Shown here: positions 33,109 through 46,539 of the stretch, one piece after another | How the letters are laid out: every line of letters starts with the position of its first letter | How positions within the stretch are numbered: the first letter of the stretch is position 1 | NCBI GenBank assembly: GCA_003313425.1 | Contig: NHZP01000012.1 | Coordinates: 124,001 to 188,000, forward strand | DNA: 64,000 bases | Origin: Pseudopyrenochaeta lycopersici | Lineage: Eukaryota; Ascomycota; Dothideomycetes; Pleosporales; Pseudopyrenochaetaceae | Reading direction: 5' to 3' | The notes under the pieces: model-generated | What the model saw: the letters and a program-made list of their open reading frames with translations, nothing else | Database searches by the model: none | Told to the model about the DNA's origin: nothing | Program-made: the position numbers and the translations under genes

Positions 33109-34794
33109 ACATATCTAAGAAAGAAAAAGGCTACCTATTCTACTAAGGCCTGCCTACTAAGGATAGAGAAGACATACTTATTAGGATACCTAACAGCTTA
33201 GAAGGACAGCGTTTAGAAACCTACTACATAAAAAGCATCTATAAGTTTATAAGGAAGATATACTAGTAAAAGGAGGAATTAAAGGAGGTAGCTACTGCAG
33301 AATAATAACTACTTAGTTAACATAACACTATCTTACGTAAAACCTCCTCCTTAGCTTTAGAAGAGGTAACAAAGGTAGTTAAAAAGAAGAAAGAGCCTTA
33401 ACTACCTAAAGTTAATAATAAAGTAATAGATCTTATATAAGCCTTTAAAGACGTTAGAATTAACGTTACTAAGTTAACTAAGGTTATAAACTAAAATAAG
33501 GCTATTACGAAAGCCCTCTAGTCTCCTGCAAATTACGCATACTTCCTTAATTATGTAGTATAATAATAAGTACTATCGTAACTACGCTAACAGATATATT
33601 ATAATTAAAATAATAGAAGTTATGTAACTAATATACCTCTAAACGTTAATTAGAGACAGGGCTCTACGTGGGTACAAGGGTAAGAACGACGCCTTACATG
33701 TAATATGTGTGGCTTAGTAGCTTATCTAGTTTAAGATTGCAATGCATACCGCGAGCTTGTCTTATTAGGCTAGGTATCTACTTTCTTTATAAAGGAAGAT
33801 AACTGCAGGATCTATTATTTTAGACTATTACATAAAAAGCTTAGAGAAATTACTAAGTCTATTCCGCTAAGCTTTTAGCTTAACTAGCTAAAAAAGAAGG
33901 TTACAGAATTCTTTAAAGTACCTAAGGATGTGCTAGACTAGCTAGCTTTAGTAGTAAGACTAGATATGTTTAGAGGAACAGACTTACGCGTAGGAGTAAG
34001 GAACCTAGGGCGAAATTAATAATAAGAGAACTTAGCAGCTAACAGCGTTACAGAAATCCTTAGCGCAGGAACTAAGATAGATATAGAAGATAAGTTTTAT
34101 AACTTCTAGGAAAATTATATACTTAACTAGTAATATTACAGCTTAGTTATAAGCCTTAATTACGTAGATAGTAATAATATTATTATAGGGGCGTTTCCTA
34201 AGGACCTCCTAGAAACTGCGGAAGTCTGTGCAGCTAGTTAAAAAGTAATACTAAGTAAAGATAAAACTCTAGAACAAGTTTACTAAGGTAAGGTATAAAA
34301 GCCTACGTAGCTATAAAAGATTTTAGCTAGATAACTACTAAGAAACTAAAATAAAGAGCTAAGCTAATTTATAGAGAAAGGGCTAACTGCTTTAGCTACA
34401 CCTACTTTAAGATAAAGATACGAGGGCGACGAGATTATGCACGATATAGGACCTGCAGGCGTGCCTGTTACAACGCTGCACAGAGGAGTAATAGTTACTG
34501 CTAAGCCGCTACTCTATCAGATACTAGATTACCTTAAGCTACCTATTAATTACGCGTATTAAGGTAAAGAAAAGAAGGTTTAATTCTAAGAGACTTATAA
34601 TAAAGAATAAAGCCTAGAAATCTACTAACTATCTAGGATTACATTAGCTATCTTAAAGTAAGAAGTATAAGGATTAACTATAAGAGACTTACTTAAGTAG
34701 AATAATATTAAAGGCTAGGTTAGAAAGCTCCTTTAGGAAGAAGAAGGAACTGAGAAACGTCCTATAGAAGTAAACGCGATAGTTTTAGTAAGCT
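33109..34794 (+). pseudogene. G2 gag, C-terminal part with zinc knuckle
   Basis: Continuation of gag after G3. At about 33692-33744 a C-N-M-C-G-L-V segment with a final D-C matches the C-x2-C-x4-H-x4-C knuckle, with the His changed to Tyr. The frame extends towards the hairpin module at 34795. Confidence 0.6.
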
Positions 34795-34854
34795 AGCTAA
34801 TTAGGAGCTGCTCTAGGTGCGCTAAGCTTAACCTAGGAAGCTCTGTGATTAGCT
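34795..34854 (+). repeat. G2 junction hairpin module, gag/pol
   Basis: 60 bp with ends AGCTAATTAG and TGATTAGCT and an inner CTAGGT...ACCTAG stem. It is equivalent in place and orientation to the G3 module at 29819-29874. Confidence 0.72.
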
Positions 34855-37800
34855 AGAACTATTTAAACCCTGATAAACGCGAGGAACCTAAACCCTAGGT
34901 TTTAATATGTAACGTGATCGTAACTATATATAACGCGCAGCAGCAACATATTATTAACGGTGAATCTAACACCTAGATTAATAGGGATAAGGTTATAGCG
35001 AAGAGGGCAGCCACGCAGGAAAAGCTTAGAGGAATAAAACTAATGCATTGCGACCTCCCTATTTGTTAGGTATTATTTAACAGGAACGCAGTTAAATGCC
35101 TTATTAACACTAGTTCGTAAATAAACCTCTTAAGATTAAGTATAGCACGAGCCTTAAGTATCGTCTACAAGGCTATAGAGTAACGTCCTAGACAGATAAA
35201 TAGAATTATAAGTGTAACAGGAGACACTAACGCCTTCGTTAGCACGGCTTAGGACGTCCTAGTTAAAGTAGGGGAGGTTATTATAAGGACACACTTCTAA
35301 ATAATAGCTAATCTAATAAGGTTAGCTATTCTTAGTAATCCCTAGTATTCTATAGCAAGGTTAGCTATCTAGTATAACGTGTATAGTTAGGTTACGTATC
35401 GAATAATCTCTAAGGGTAGAATAAGGAACGCAGTCTTCCTAGCATCAGATCTAACGCCCTTTCACCTAAGTACAGTAGTAGTAGATTCTGATAACTTAGA
35501 AAACTAGATACGAGCGCATAGATAGGGGAAGTGCGTTCGCATACTAACATTAACACCCTAGAAAATAAGGATATTAGTAATATCGCTTAAGCTAAGTATT
35601 ACTAGGAAGTCTATCTTATTAACAATACGTTAGATTTTAGAGACTTTTCGCACTTATTTACTATATAAGACAGAAGTAAGTTATAAGTATAAAAGAACTA
35701 TACTGCGTTATTACTTATCTTATTAAACGTAACAGCTAGTCTAGAAGTAAGCCTTAAAAGTATTATGTGCGAACTAAACTGCTAAACTTAGAGCTAGTAA
35801 AGATAGTAGTTATAAGTTAATATAATATATAAGAAGGTAGCAGACAAAGTAAGGCTAATTAATAAGCCACGCCCCCTAGAACTAATATAATTTAGAAGAG
35901 AAGACTAGCTAGAAATTACAGTTAAGAACTAGTTACTTTGCTTAAGCCTAAAGGGACCTAGCCTAAGACCTTCTAATTATTTCTTTAAATAATAATACGC
36001 AGATTTTCTACGAGGGTCTCGCCTTACTTCTAAACAAATAAATTAACTAAAGCTTAGATTCTTATAAGCCTAAGAAAAGTAGTTAATACTAGATATATTA
36101 ATAAATTAAGAAGTAGTAATAGCCTTTACCTTTACTAAATTAGGAAGAATTAGTAAAGACGTGTGCCCGCTATATAAGATAAAGATAATACCTTATAAAG
36201 TATAGCAGGTTAAGTCTTTTCCTCTACTAAGAGGGATTAAGAAAGAGGTAGTAGTAATATTTTAAGAAAGAATTAACTAAGGAACCCTTAAATAGTGTAA
36301 TAGTTAGTATAGGAACCTGTAGTTCCTAGTTACTAAGAAAGATAAGTAGTACTAGCTTATTAATAACGCGGTTTGTATAAATAAGGTTTTAATACAGGAT
36401 GCAAATCTCCTACTAATAGCTAATAAATTCTTAGAATAATTTACTAGATCTAAGATCCTCTCTCTTATAGATCTATTTTTAGGATATAATTAGATTATAC
36501 TTTACCCTAATAGTAGAGATATAACTACATTCTAGACGCTAATTAGGTTATTAAGATTATGCACAATAGTTTAAGGAGCTACAAACTTAGTTAGTGCTTT
36601 TTAGCAGATAATAATAAAAATCCTAATTAGACATTAGCCTTATACTGCGCTATTCCTAGATAATATTATATGTAGTAGCTTAAAATTAACGTATAATAAC
36701 GAAGAAGCATTACTAGGAGTTTAAAGATATATGCTAGAATATATCTAATAGCTAGACAGGGTACTTACTAATATTAAAAGAGCTAAGGCTATAGTCTTAG
36801 GGATAAAGTGTTACTAGGGAATAGACAGGCTAGGTGTCGTTAGATATGAAGTAGGTACTAAAGGAAGATATCTAGATTACTAGAAAGTGGCTAAGATTCG
36901 AGAATAGCCTAAATGCAGGAACGTAAAAGAAGTGCGGATGTTCCTTAGAATATATGTCTATTATTATATCTAGGTACTAAGTTTCGCTATTTAAGTAAAA
37001 CTGTTATTTACCCTCTTACGAAATAAAATAGAATAGGCATAAGAATTACTATAATAAGAAGTAATGCAGGATCTAAAAGATAAAATTACTAATACTCTTA
37101 TATTAGCTAGCCTAGATTATAAATATAGATAGAGATTCTACCTTAAGGTTAATAGGAGTAAAGAAGGTATAGGAGCTATACTTAAGCAGGAAGGTAAGGA
37201 TAGAAAGCGTTATCTTTATTAGTTTAAAAGTGTAATATAGTTACGAGCTAAAAGTTAGTAGTATTTAACTAAGCTTAAATATAGGGCAGTGCTTTAGGCG
37301 CTAAAGAAATTTAGAACTTAGCTATATAGGCAGAACTTTATAATTAAGACAGACGCGCAGACGTTAATCGCGTAGTTAAACTAATTATTAGCTAAGACGC
37401 TAGGATCTGTTATAAATAGATAGATAGCTATAATTCTTATATAGGAATTTAATATTAAGCACGTGCTTAGTAAAAAGTATATAGTAGCTAACGTATTATC
37501 GCGGTACTTAAAACCTAATAGATAGGAACTACTAGATTAAATATAGGATAATTTAGAGGAATACGTTAAACACCTAATTAGCGTAATAGATAAGGCGCTA
37601 CCTATTTAAGGACGGGCCTTAAAGAATAAATACTTAAAAACTTTAGAGGAAATTACCTAATTCCTCCTATTACTAAAACTCCTACCTAATTTTATAAGGA
37701 AGGAACTTTAGGTATAAAAAAAGAAAGCTATAAACTTCTTTATTAGAGATAGCTATCTATTTAGAAAGATATTATAAAATATTATAGTCTATAGGGTAGT

Positions 37801-37916
37801 TAATAATCCTAACTTACGAGCAGCAGCTATAAGTAACATCTATAAAGTTATTAGATATTAAGGTGTTATAGGCGTGTACAGTATAATAGCATAAAGGTAT
37901 TAGTAGAAAAGGATGT
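34855..37916 (+). pseudogene. G2 protease, reverse transcriptase, RNase H remnant
   Basis: This starts after the junction hairpin. A gypsy RT core is clear at 36440-36690: I-D-L-F then G-Y-N-x-I, then C-T-I-V and G-A-T-N, ending F-L-D-N-I where the active enzyme has two Asp. RNase H follows at about 37100-37600. The zinc-binding start of integrase lies at about 37700-37916, where G4 cuts the frame. Confidence 0.72.
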
Positions 37917-38367
37917 TGTAAAGAATCTTAAAAGCTATCGGTGAGGATAACCAATGAGATTGCAAGGTTAGTTCTCCGGGATGGAGTGAGGGACTAGGTG
38001 GACGGGGGGTTTAATACTAAGACAGTAAGATAGTGCTTCTGTAAAGAGTACTAAGGGTTAAGAATAATTAGTATTGCTATTACTATACTGTAGAGTATAA
38101 TATTAAGTTAAATACAATAAGCTATAAGGGTTTATTACTATAATCTATATACAGGTTATCCTATAGGATCCTACAGATCCTATTATAGGTTTCCTAGGAT
38201 TTTATAGGTTCTATAGGATACACGCGGTATCCTAGAGAATCCTATAGGGGCCGGTACTAAGCTTTCTAGGACACTAGTTCCTGCTAGGCTAGCGCATGCG
38301 TTATAACCCTAGCACGCGAGTAAGTCCTTTTTAAGCTGTGCGTCCCCTCATTCCTTAGGTCGTAACA
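37917..38367 (-). repeat. G4 3' LTR (left)
   Basis: 451 bp. The outer about 100 bp are clean (for example GGTGAGGATAACCAATGAG) and the inner part is RIP-mutated. It contains several near-palindromic TATAGGATCCT repeats. Confidence 0.93.
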
Positions 38368-38559
38368 CTATCCCCTCCTCCTACTGTTTATATCCTCATA
38401 AACTAACTAATAAGTTCTAAGAGTACCCTTTAACGCTATAACCTTAGAGATTAAATAAATCGCATTAGCTAGTTAGCTATAGTTACCTGCAGTTATTACG
38501 TAAAGCAGGGTTAGGAGTGCTAGATATTATTATTAAAGAAAGAGTATAGTAATTATTAT

Positions 38560-39040
38560 CGTAATAGTAATAAGCTTTATAAACTAGTTAACATTCTGTT
38601 ACTAAACTATTCTAAGCTAGATAAGGAGATATATTATTTAGAAGCTTAAGAGGCAGAGGCTAAGGTAGCAGAGGAGAAGGCGCTAAACGCGTTACTAGCC
38701 TCTCGTTCTAAACGCAATTGTTTGCGTAAACAAAAGGAGTTTCTTTAGAGGCGTAAGTAAAGTCTAGTTAACGCCTTAGGTTAGTACGTAGAAGAGATTA
38801 AAGCTCTTAAGGCAGCAGAAGCGTTAGGGTAAGAGATTACTAATCTTAAGGAAGGTCTTATGCTAGGCACTCTAGCTCTAGACTAGAGCGCGTTTATACT
38901 AACACATCTAGAAGAAGGTAATCCTCTTCCTAAGGTAGCTAACTTCGGGAGTAGTAACAGTTCTACTATTCCTTCTTCCTAGGTTAGTTGTAGTTCTAAT
39001 TCCTAAGTTCCTCTTGTTCCCTGTCGCAGTAGTATTTACT
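38560..39040 (+). pseudogene. Antisense coiled-coil ORF in G4
   Basis: A plus-strand frame opposite to gag-pol is readable for about 160 codons if RIP-type stops are ignored. It begins around K-L-Y-K-L-V-N-I-L-L-L-N-Y, then A-E-A-K-V-A-E-E-K-A, a basic stretch (R-S-K-R-N-C-L-R-K-Q-K-E-F-L), more Leu/Glu heptad-like sequence and a Ser-rich tail. This organisation resembles short coiled-coil hypothetical proteins often found in fungal repeats. It lies between the 3' LTR and the end of pol. Function unknown. Confidence 0.5.
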
Positions 39041-39099
39041 AATTTATTTCTTATAGTTTCCTACGTTTAATTTAGGTTCCTATGTATTTTCTAAATCTA

Positions 39100-42000
39100 G
39101 GTAGCCTTTCTATTTTATAAGGTACTTTCTTTCTCTGTATTATCCCTTTATAATCTTAGGGCGTTCTTCGCTAAGAATTCTTTTAACTTTATACTCTGTT
39201 TCTTCTTTAGTTTTATACTAGAATATTTTTTATAGTAGCGTTACAAGGTTAGCTAGTTCTAACTTAGAGATATAGAAGCGTAGGTAGATCTTTATATCTA
39301 GTAGTAGCTTAGGTGTGTAATTTACAGGTCTGTTTCGTTCCTTAACTAAAAATAGTCTGACCTTAACATAATTAAGTCCCTTACTTAGTTGCTTGTTGCG
39401 TAGATTCTTCGTAAGCAAGTATGCTTTATCCCCCTTCTTTAGCTAAGGTGCTATTTTTCTTTTCTTATTCTAGTAGGAAATACTATTACGTTATACTTTC
39501 TTAAGGTTCTCTTAGAGTTATTTATATACTTTTTTTATTTCTTTAGCTATTTTTATAGCTGCTTTAGCTTTTCTGCTAGGATATAACTTTATAAAGAGAT
39601 TAGGGTGTCTCCTATAGTTAGTAAAGAATAGTGTCTTTCTAGTTAATTCTAATAATTTATTATTATAGGCTAGTTATACTATTAGTAACAGTAAAACCTA
39701 ATTATTTTACTGTTAGTTACTATAAATCCTTAGGTAGGTTTTTATTATTCTGTTTATTCTTTCTGTCTATCTGTCTATTTATAGGTAATAGGCTGTTAAC
39801 AACTTTCTCTTTATTCTTATCGCGGCTATTAATATAGACTAGAAGTTAGATATAAAGAGCTTATCTCTATTACTTATAATAGACTTAGGTATACTATAAT
39901 ATTATATTAGCCTGTCTAAGATAATAAACGCTAGTTATTCTGTGTTATAGTTATTTCTAAATAGTATTATTTCTGCTACTTTCGTAAATCTACAGACTAT
40001 GTTAAGGATAGTGTTATACTTAGTTCCTGTTGTAGGATCTTTTAATAGTAGTAACCCTGTTATAAAGTCTATAGAAATGTCTGCCTAAGGTTTGTTAGGT
40101 AGCTCTATAGCTTACATTTCTCCATAGGGTACGTAGGTACTGTGTTTATTCTTATAACAGTCTGCGCATTTTTTAATAAACTGTTTAACCTTAGTCTTTA
40201 TATTCTTAAAGCTGTAGTGTCGCTATATAAGTTCTATTATTCTTTTAATTCTAGAGTAACTATATACTAAGTTATTATAGTGTTATTAGATAATTACTTC
40301 TTATAATTCTTTAGGTACTTTAGACGTAATTATTATAGTGTTATTTAATAACTTATTAGGTCCTAAGCTTCTATCCTAGTTTACTTAAAGGATAGCATCG
40401 CTAACTATTACTTTTATTCCTGCGATATCTAATCTACAACTAAGAGCATTAGCTCTACTGTTATCCTTTCCTAGCGTGTACACGATCTTAAACTTATATT
40501 ATCCTAGCATTTCAGCCTATCTAACCTATCTTTAGTTTAAGGTCTTAGTAGTAGTAAAATTAACTAAGTTCTTATAATCTGTAAATATTATAAGATCTAA
40601 GCAGCTCTCTGCGTAGATCCGCTAGTAGTTAAGGGCGTTAATAACTGCTATAAGCTCTTTATTATATACGTTGTAACATTCCTTAAGGTCTGTGAATTTC
40701 CTAGAGTAGTAGGTAATTAGGTGCTATTTCCTATTACGTTCTTATTTTACTATTACGCCTAGTGCAAGGTCTAAGGCATCTATTTTAAACTATAAAGGTT
40801 CTCCTATTTAGAATATAATTAATACTAGTAGTATAATGTAGGCTTCCTTAAGCATCTAGAACGCTTTCCTTTACTTATTTCCCTATTCCTATTTTATATC
40901 TTTTCTTATAAGCTTAGTAAGTAAGATAGATTTCTTAAAGAAGTCTTTAATAAACTGTTAGTTAAAGTTAATAAATCCTATAATTAACTATATATCTTTA
41001 ACTATTTTATTTTTAGGCTATTCTTTTACTACTCTTATTTTTTCTTTACTTATCTTTACTCTATATGCACCTACTATATATCCTAGGAATTTAACTTCTT
41101 CCTTATAGAACTTATATTTCTTAGGTTTAAGTAGTAAACTAAATCTTCGTAAACAGGTAAGAACTGTTTTAACGTGCTTAATATATTCCTGTAGATTCTT
41201 AAAGTACACGAGGATATTATTAAGGTATATAATAATAAATATATTTAGGTATTCTCTTAACATATTATTAATAAGTGCCTAGCATATAGCTAGTACGTTA
41301 GTAAGGCTAAAAGGTATTACTATATACTTATAGTAGCCGTAGCGTATTCTAAACATAGTCTTCTATTCTTCGCCTTCCTTTATATAAATAAGGTTATACG
41401 CTCTTCTTAAGTCTAATACTATAAAGACTTTCGTAAAGGCTAGTTAATCCTGTAATTCTACTATATTTAGTAAAGGGTATTAATTCTTTATTATAATGTT
41501 ATTAAGTTTCTAGTAGTTAACGTATAATCTTAACTTCTTATTTTTTTTTAGTATAAATAGTATAGGGTATCCTGCAGGCGACTATAATTCTCTAATAAAT
41601 CCCTTTTTTAAGTTCGTCTTAATATATTCGCGTAGGGTCTTAAGTTCCTTTTCTAATAAACTATAAATTAGGCTAAAAGTTAGTTACTTTCCTTCCTATA
41701 GGATTATCTTATAATCCTAGGGTTAATGCTTAAGCAGTGCTTTTATAGTTGTCTCTTCCTAAAAGAGTAACTTATATTCTTTATACTTATTAGGGATTAC
41801 TAGAGTTGCGCTTTACTCCTTAACTCTAGCTTATTAGTCTAAGGGCCTCCTATTAGTACCTGCTAAGTCAGACCCTTATATCTTAAAGTTATCCTTATTT
41901 AAAGTAAGGATCCTAATTATTATCTTCTTATCTACCCGGGCATTCGGCTACAGCGTAGGCTTACTCGTAGTTACGTCCGTTCTACAGCATCTAAACGAGA

Positions 42001-44550
42001 ACTTTTTCCTTTTCTAATCTATATCTAGACTATATTCTCTTAACTATAGGAGTCCTAGTATCAGGTTATGTTATAATAGTCTGAAGACGTCTAGGTTAAT
42101 TGTTTCCCTATAGTTCTAGATAATAAGTTGCACGCTCTGTACTTCGTGTGTAATTACAGACTCTAATAGCATTAGTTGTTTATTAGCTACTGTTAATAGA
42201 TATAGTACTAATTTTAACAATAGGATAAGGCCAGCTTATTCTATTGCTTACGCAGAAATATAGCTCTGTTGTGCTCCAGAATCTACTAGTGCCCTTATCT
42301 AGTTTCTATTAAGCTTAATATTTAGCTTAAGGAGTCCTTATGCGCCTGTTATACATAGAGTTTATAATTCTTACCTATTAGTGGGCGCGACTCTAAAAAA
42401 GGCTCTTCCTAATACCTATTTAGTATCTTAATATCTTTATACTTAAGGTAATCTAAGTTAAGGCACGTTTGCTATTATTACTAATTGCATTCCTTATTAA
42501 AGACTAGCTGCATCGCTATAGTAGCCGCAGAGTTATTATTTTCTAGAAAATAGAGGACAGTCCTCTTATCCTACAGGTGGTTGTCGTATTTAACTTTAGG
42601 ACAGTCATACTATTAATATTTGCATTAGTAAAACGAGTAAGGGAAGTATCCCTGTTCTGTCTTACTTAAATAGTGTATTATACACAGGTCTGTAGTGCAG
42701 AAAGACTAGTAGACGACACTGTATCGCTTATTACGTAGATCTATTAAGTAGTCTAGTACTAGTTTCTATAGTCCTTTACGCATAGTATATAGGGCTTAAG
42801 CCGCTTCTACGCGCTTATAATAGTCTCTGGCTTCTTCCTTTATAAGAAGCTAGTTAGGGTCGATATTCTCCTTATTATCCTCCTAATACATTTATTGCTT
42901 AAGCTAGGTATAAATATCTTATTTCTTACTATCTGTAAGCACGATCTTGCTATAGGAATTAACTTAAAGATACCTTTACTATACTAGGTTCTTAGTACTT
43001 AGTACGTAGAAAGCGTCTTCCTATATTAGTAGTAGTATTATTTAGCGTTATAGTACGTATTTAGGGGTCTTAACTACTAGGGGTTCTAGTGCCTATATCT
43101 GCCTAGCTTATTAAAGTTTCTGTAGTGCGTCCCTAATACTTACAGGTTACTCTACTTCTTTAGCTTTTTCCGCCTATTTATATATTACCTTTATATAATA
43201 TTTAGGGTAACAGTAGTGTTCCCGTAATATGTCTTACATCGCTTGTTTAGCTAGAATAATTATACTTATTCCTTATTTTATAGCTGCTTCCTATTCTTCT
43301 AAAGTTAGCGCATTAATATATTATGCTTCGTGCATATATTACGCGTATAATTAGCAGTTAAGTTCTATAATATCTTTTTCTGCCTCTATAAGCGTTAATA
43401 GCCTTAGGGTTCCTAGTTAATATTACTTCTAGAAGTTTTCCTTTTTTTAATTCTTAGTTAAGAGTACTATAGTATTATTAAGGTCTTCTTTAGTATCTTT
43501 ATAGACTAGAGATAAGGAGCTGCTACTCTCTTCTTCCTTATTACTATACTAGGTTCCTAGAATCTCTTTCCTAGTAGGTTCCTAGAGATGTAGCTATAAT
43601 ATCTCTATGCCTTAAGCCCCTTCCTCTTAGGTTATAATAACTTCCTATATTTTATTATTACTATTTTCTTCTTTTATAACTATTATATTAATCTAGAGAG
43701 TTACCTTATTCTTACTCTTATAGTCTTTAGCTATATAGCCTTTCTTATTATAGTTAAAACAGGTTATTTCTTTTTTCTTCCCGCCCTTACCTAATTTTCC
43801 TCTGTTAAGGTTATCTAGATATATTACCTTAGGGCCTCCTAATATGTACTATCTAGGCACTCCCTGTAGTTAATACTAGTGTCGTAGGTAACTATTATTT
43901 AGCTTATTACGATAATCTTTCTAGAGTTTCTTATCTTCTTTTATTTATCCTAGTTATTATTCTGCGAGTTATACGCGAAGCTTATAGAGCTCTATATCTA
44001 GTTAGATAGTCTTATTAATTAGGTTGTCTAGTGTTGTAATTTTCGTGCCTATACGCATAAGCTTAGTCTAGACGTCTGCTTTTAGGCCTTATTTATACAT
44101 AGTTTTTAGGGTATTGTCGTTCTAACTAGTCTGTCTAGCGTAACCTAGAAATTTGTTAGTGTAGTTAGCTGCAGACTTAGTTTGCCGCATGTTTTAAATC
44201 TTACGCTCTGCGATAGTTGCCACGTTTAGGAGTCTGAACGCTTAGCGCATGCATGCTTTAAATCTTTCTATATTTTTAAACATAATAATTAGTTCTTAAG
44301 GCTTTTCCTCGTCACTCATGTACTTAACTAGGTGAGGCTTTACCCATTTAGCCGCTTTGCCTCTTATATAACTAGACATAAGTACTGCTTAATTATTATT
44401 ATCTATAGTAGTTACGTTAAACTTAAAGAAGAGGTTAAACTAAAGTAACTATTCTTTAAGCTTAAAGCGATCTCTATAGAAGAGGTCTAGTTTAGCAACA
44501 GCGTTGCCTAGCCTAGTAGTATAATAGTTCGTGTTATCTATCTCAGTATT
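39100..44550 (-). pseudogene. G4 gag-pol remnant
   Basis: Minus-strand order: a gag zinc knuckle C-F-N-Y-N-K-K-G-Y-I-A-K-D-Y at about 43720-43766 (Cys and His changed to Tyr), protease near 42.2 kb, then RT at about 41.6-40.9 kb. The RT has an 81-codon undisturbed stretch at 41018-41263 containing Y-L-N-N-I-L-V-Y and F-L-G-Y-I-V. RNase H (about 40.4-40.9 kb) and integrase (about 39.5-40.3 kb) follow. An intact piece at 39230-39418 matches the integrase C-terminal region (F-L-V-K-E-R-N, F-Y-I-S-K-L-E). Boundaries are approximate. Confidence 0.75.
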
Positions 44551-44573
44551 ACTTATCTTAAGGGTGTTCAAAG

Positions 44574-45024
44574 TGTAAAGAATCTTAAAAGCTATTAGTA
44601 AGGATAACTAATAAGATTATAAGGTTAGTTCTCTAGGATAGAGTAAGGGACTAGGTGGACAGGGGGTTTAATACTAAGACAGTAAGATAGTGCTTCTGTA
44701 AAGAGTACTAAGGGTTAAGAATAATTAGTATTACTATTACTATACTGTAGAGTATAATATTAAGTTAAACATAATAAGCTATAAGGGTTTATTACTATAA
44801 TCTATATATAAGTTGTCCTATAGGATCCTACAGATCCTATCATAGGTTTCCTAGGATTTCATAGGTTCTGTGGGATACACGCGGTGTCCTAGAGAATCCT
44901 ATAGGGGCCGGTGCCAAGCTTTCTGGGACACTAGTTCCTGCCGGGCTAGCGCATGCGTCATAACCCTGGCACGCGAGTGAGTCCTTTTTAAGCTGTGCGT
45001 CCCCTTATTCCTTGGGTCGTAACA
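44574..45024 (-). repeat. G4 5' LTR (right)
   Basis: 451 bp. The inner (left) about 100 bp are RIP-mutated and the outer part is clean (GGGGCCGGTGCCAAGC is kept). Confidence 0.93.
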
Positions 45025-46479
45025 GATGTACAGCGACGTTAAGCTTTAAATATTAGCCTGCGAAGAATACTAACTAAGATCTTCTAAGCGTATAGTAGAC
45101 ATGCTTACTAACACCTATAGTTACGCGCTATAGGAATTAATTATAATTAATGTAGTATATATACTAGAGTAAAACAGAAAGAGATTTCTAGTCCTTGCTA
45201 GGGAATACCTATCTAGAAAGGTTAAAGGTCGCGCAATCCTTAATAATAAGTCCTTAACTATTACAAAGTTTATCTACAAAGAAATTATATGCAGATAGAG
45301 TATAATAAGGAAATTAATAGTAGATAGAGGACCTGATTTTGCTAAAGTCGTCGTAGCCCTTACTAAGATATACAAGATTAGGCGCGTCTAATTATCAGCT
45401 TATAACCCTTAAGCGATAGGCAAAGTTAAAGGCAGTTATAAACTAATTATAAATGCGCTTGCTAAGTTACTAGGATTATAGGTTACAAATCTCCTAGCTA
45501 TGTTATTAGCGGACAGGATATTAATCTAGGAATAAACTAGGTATTCAGCTTTCTAACTCATTACTAGATAAAACCTAGTCCTACTAATTAAGCTAGCTTT
45601 GCTAACCTAGTAGATACTTCCCTTCCGCTAAATCTATAATAAAGAACATCTTCTTATAGTATAAGCAATACAGATTAACCTTAGAGACTAGCTTGTTAAA
45701 GAGGCAGTCGTGAAAACTAAGCAAATGCGTGCGGTAAAAAAGGAATACTAAGACAATTATAAAGAAATTAAATAATAAGAGATAAAGGATAGAGACTTAG
45801 TCCTGCTATAGGATTTAATACGTAAGATTAACATGTCTAGGTTAAGAAAACTAACTACGAGATAGTTAGGTCTATATTAAATCTTAGAAGTATTTAAGGA
45901 TTAAGGTACTTATAGACTCAAAGACCTTAACAGATTAAGATTCGCCTATACTACGCTAGGTTATTATTTAAAGCTATTTATCTAGAGAGACCTGTTAAAT
46001 ATAGCTGCTAAAGACTAAGGAAGAATAAAATTATAGGAACTATTATTATAGAAAGAGGTACACCTCTTTTAAGAGCTACTAGCTTAGTATAACTAGTCTT
46101 AAGATAAACTAGGTAATAATAAGCCTGAAGTAGAGGGAGGTCGCCTGCGAAACCTTAAATCTAGAAAATTAGTTAATTAAGACCTAGTTATAATATTAGA
46201 TATAGTAACCTACCTAAACTATATATTAGTCTAAGTTATACTAAGGAGGTTAATAATAATAGAGAAAGAGGCGTATTCTAAAGAATTTATAGATTCTAAA
46301 TCTAATATAACATCTAAAGATAAACTATTATAGGCTAAGGGACAGCTAAAAGTCTCTAAGTAAGAGAGGGGAAGGTAATATAAGTAAGTAAAATTACCTT
46401 ATATATTTATAATATAATAAGAAATAAATAGGTAGTAAGCTGTTGTAGATGTAAATTTTAGATGCCTAGCGTAGGTGTT
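45025..46479 (+). pseudogene. G2 integrase remnant
   Basis: The frame resumes after the GATGT duplication. It has an A-C-E-E-Y segment (zinc-binding Cys), D-R-G-P-D-F for the second catalytic region at about 45320-45345, and S-A-Y-N-P at about 45390-45410, both hallmarks of gypsy integrase. It ends before the second hairpin module at 46480. Confidence 0.75.
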
Positions 46480-46539
46480 AGCTAATTAGGATCCGCCCTA
46501 GGTGCGACTAGCGTAACCCAGGAAACCCTGTAATTAGCT
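46480..46539 (+). repeat. G2 junction hairpin module, pol/ORF3
   Basis: 60 bp with ends AGCTAATTAG and TAATTAGCT and an inner CCTAGGT...ACCCAGG stem. It has the same length as the G2 gag/pol copy. Confidence 0.72.

Larger units (their letters stand above)
37917..45024 (-). mobile_element. G4: Ty3/gypsy element, minus orientation, nested in G2 integrase
   Basis: 451-bp LTRs at 37917-38367 and 44574-45024 begin TGTAAAG and end GTAACA. GATGT is duplicated at 37912-37916 and 45025-45029. A pyrimidine tract just inside the left LTR (CTATCCCCTCCTCCTACTG) is the polypurine tract read on the minus strand, so the left LTR is the 3' one. Pol is on the minus strand. It is a different family from G2/G3, closer to the classical Y-L-D-D-I-L-V-Y gypsy group, and somewhat less RIP-mutated in pol. 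Confidence 0.92.
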
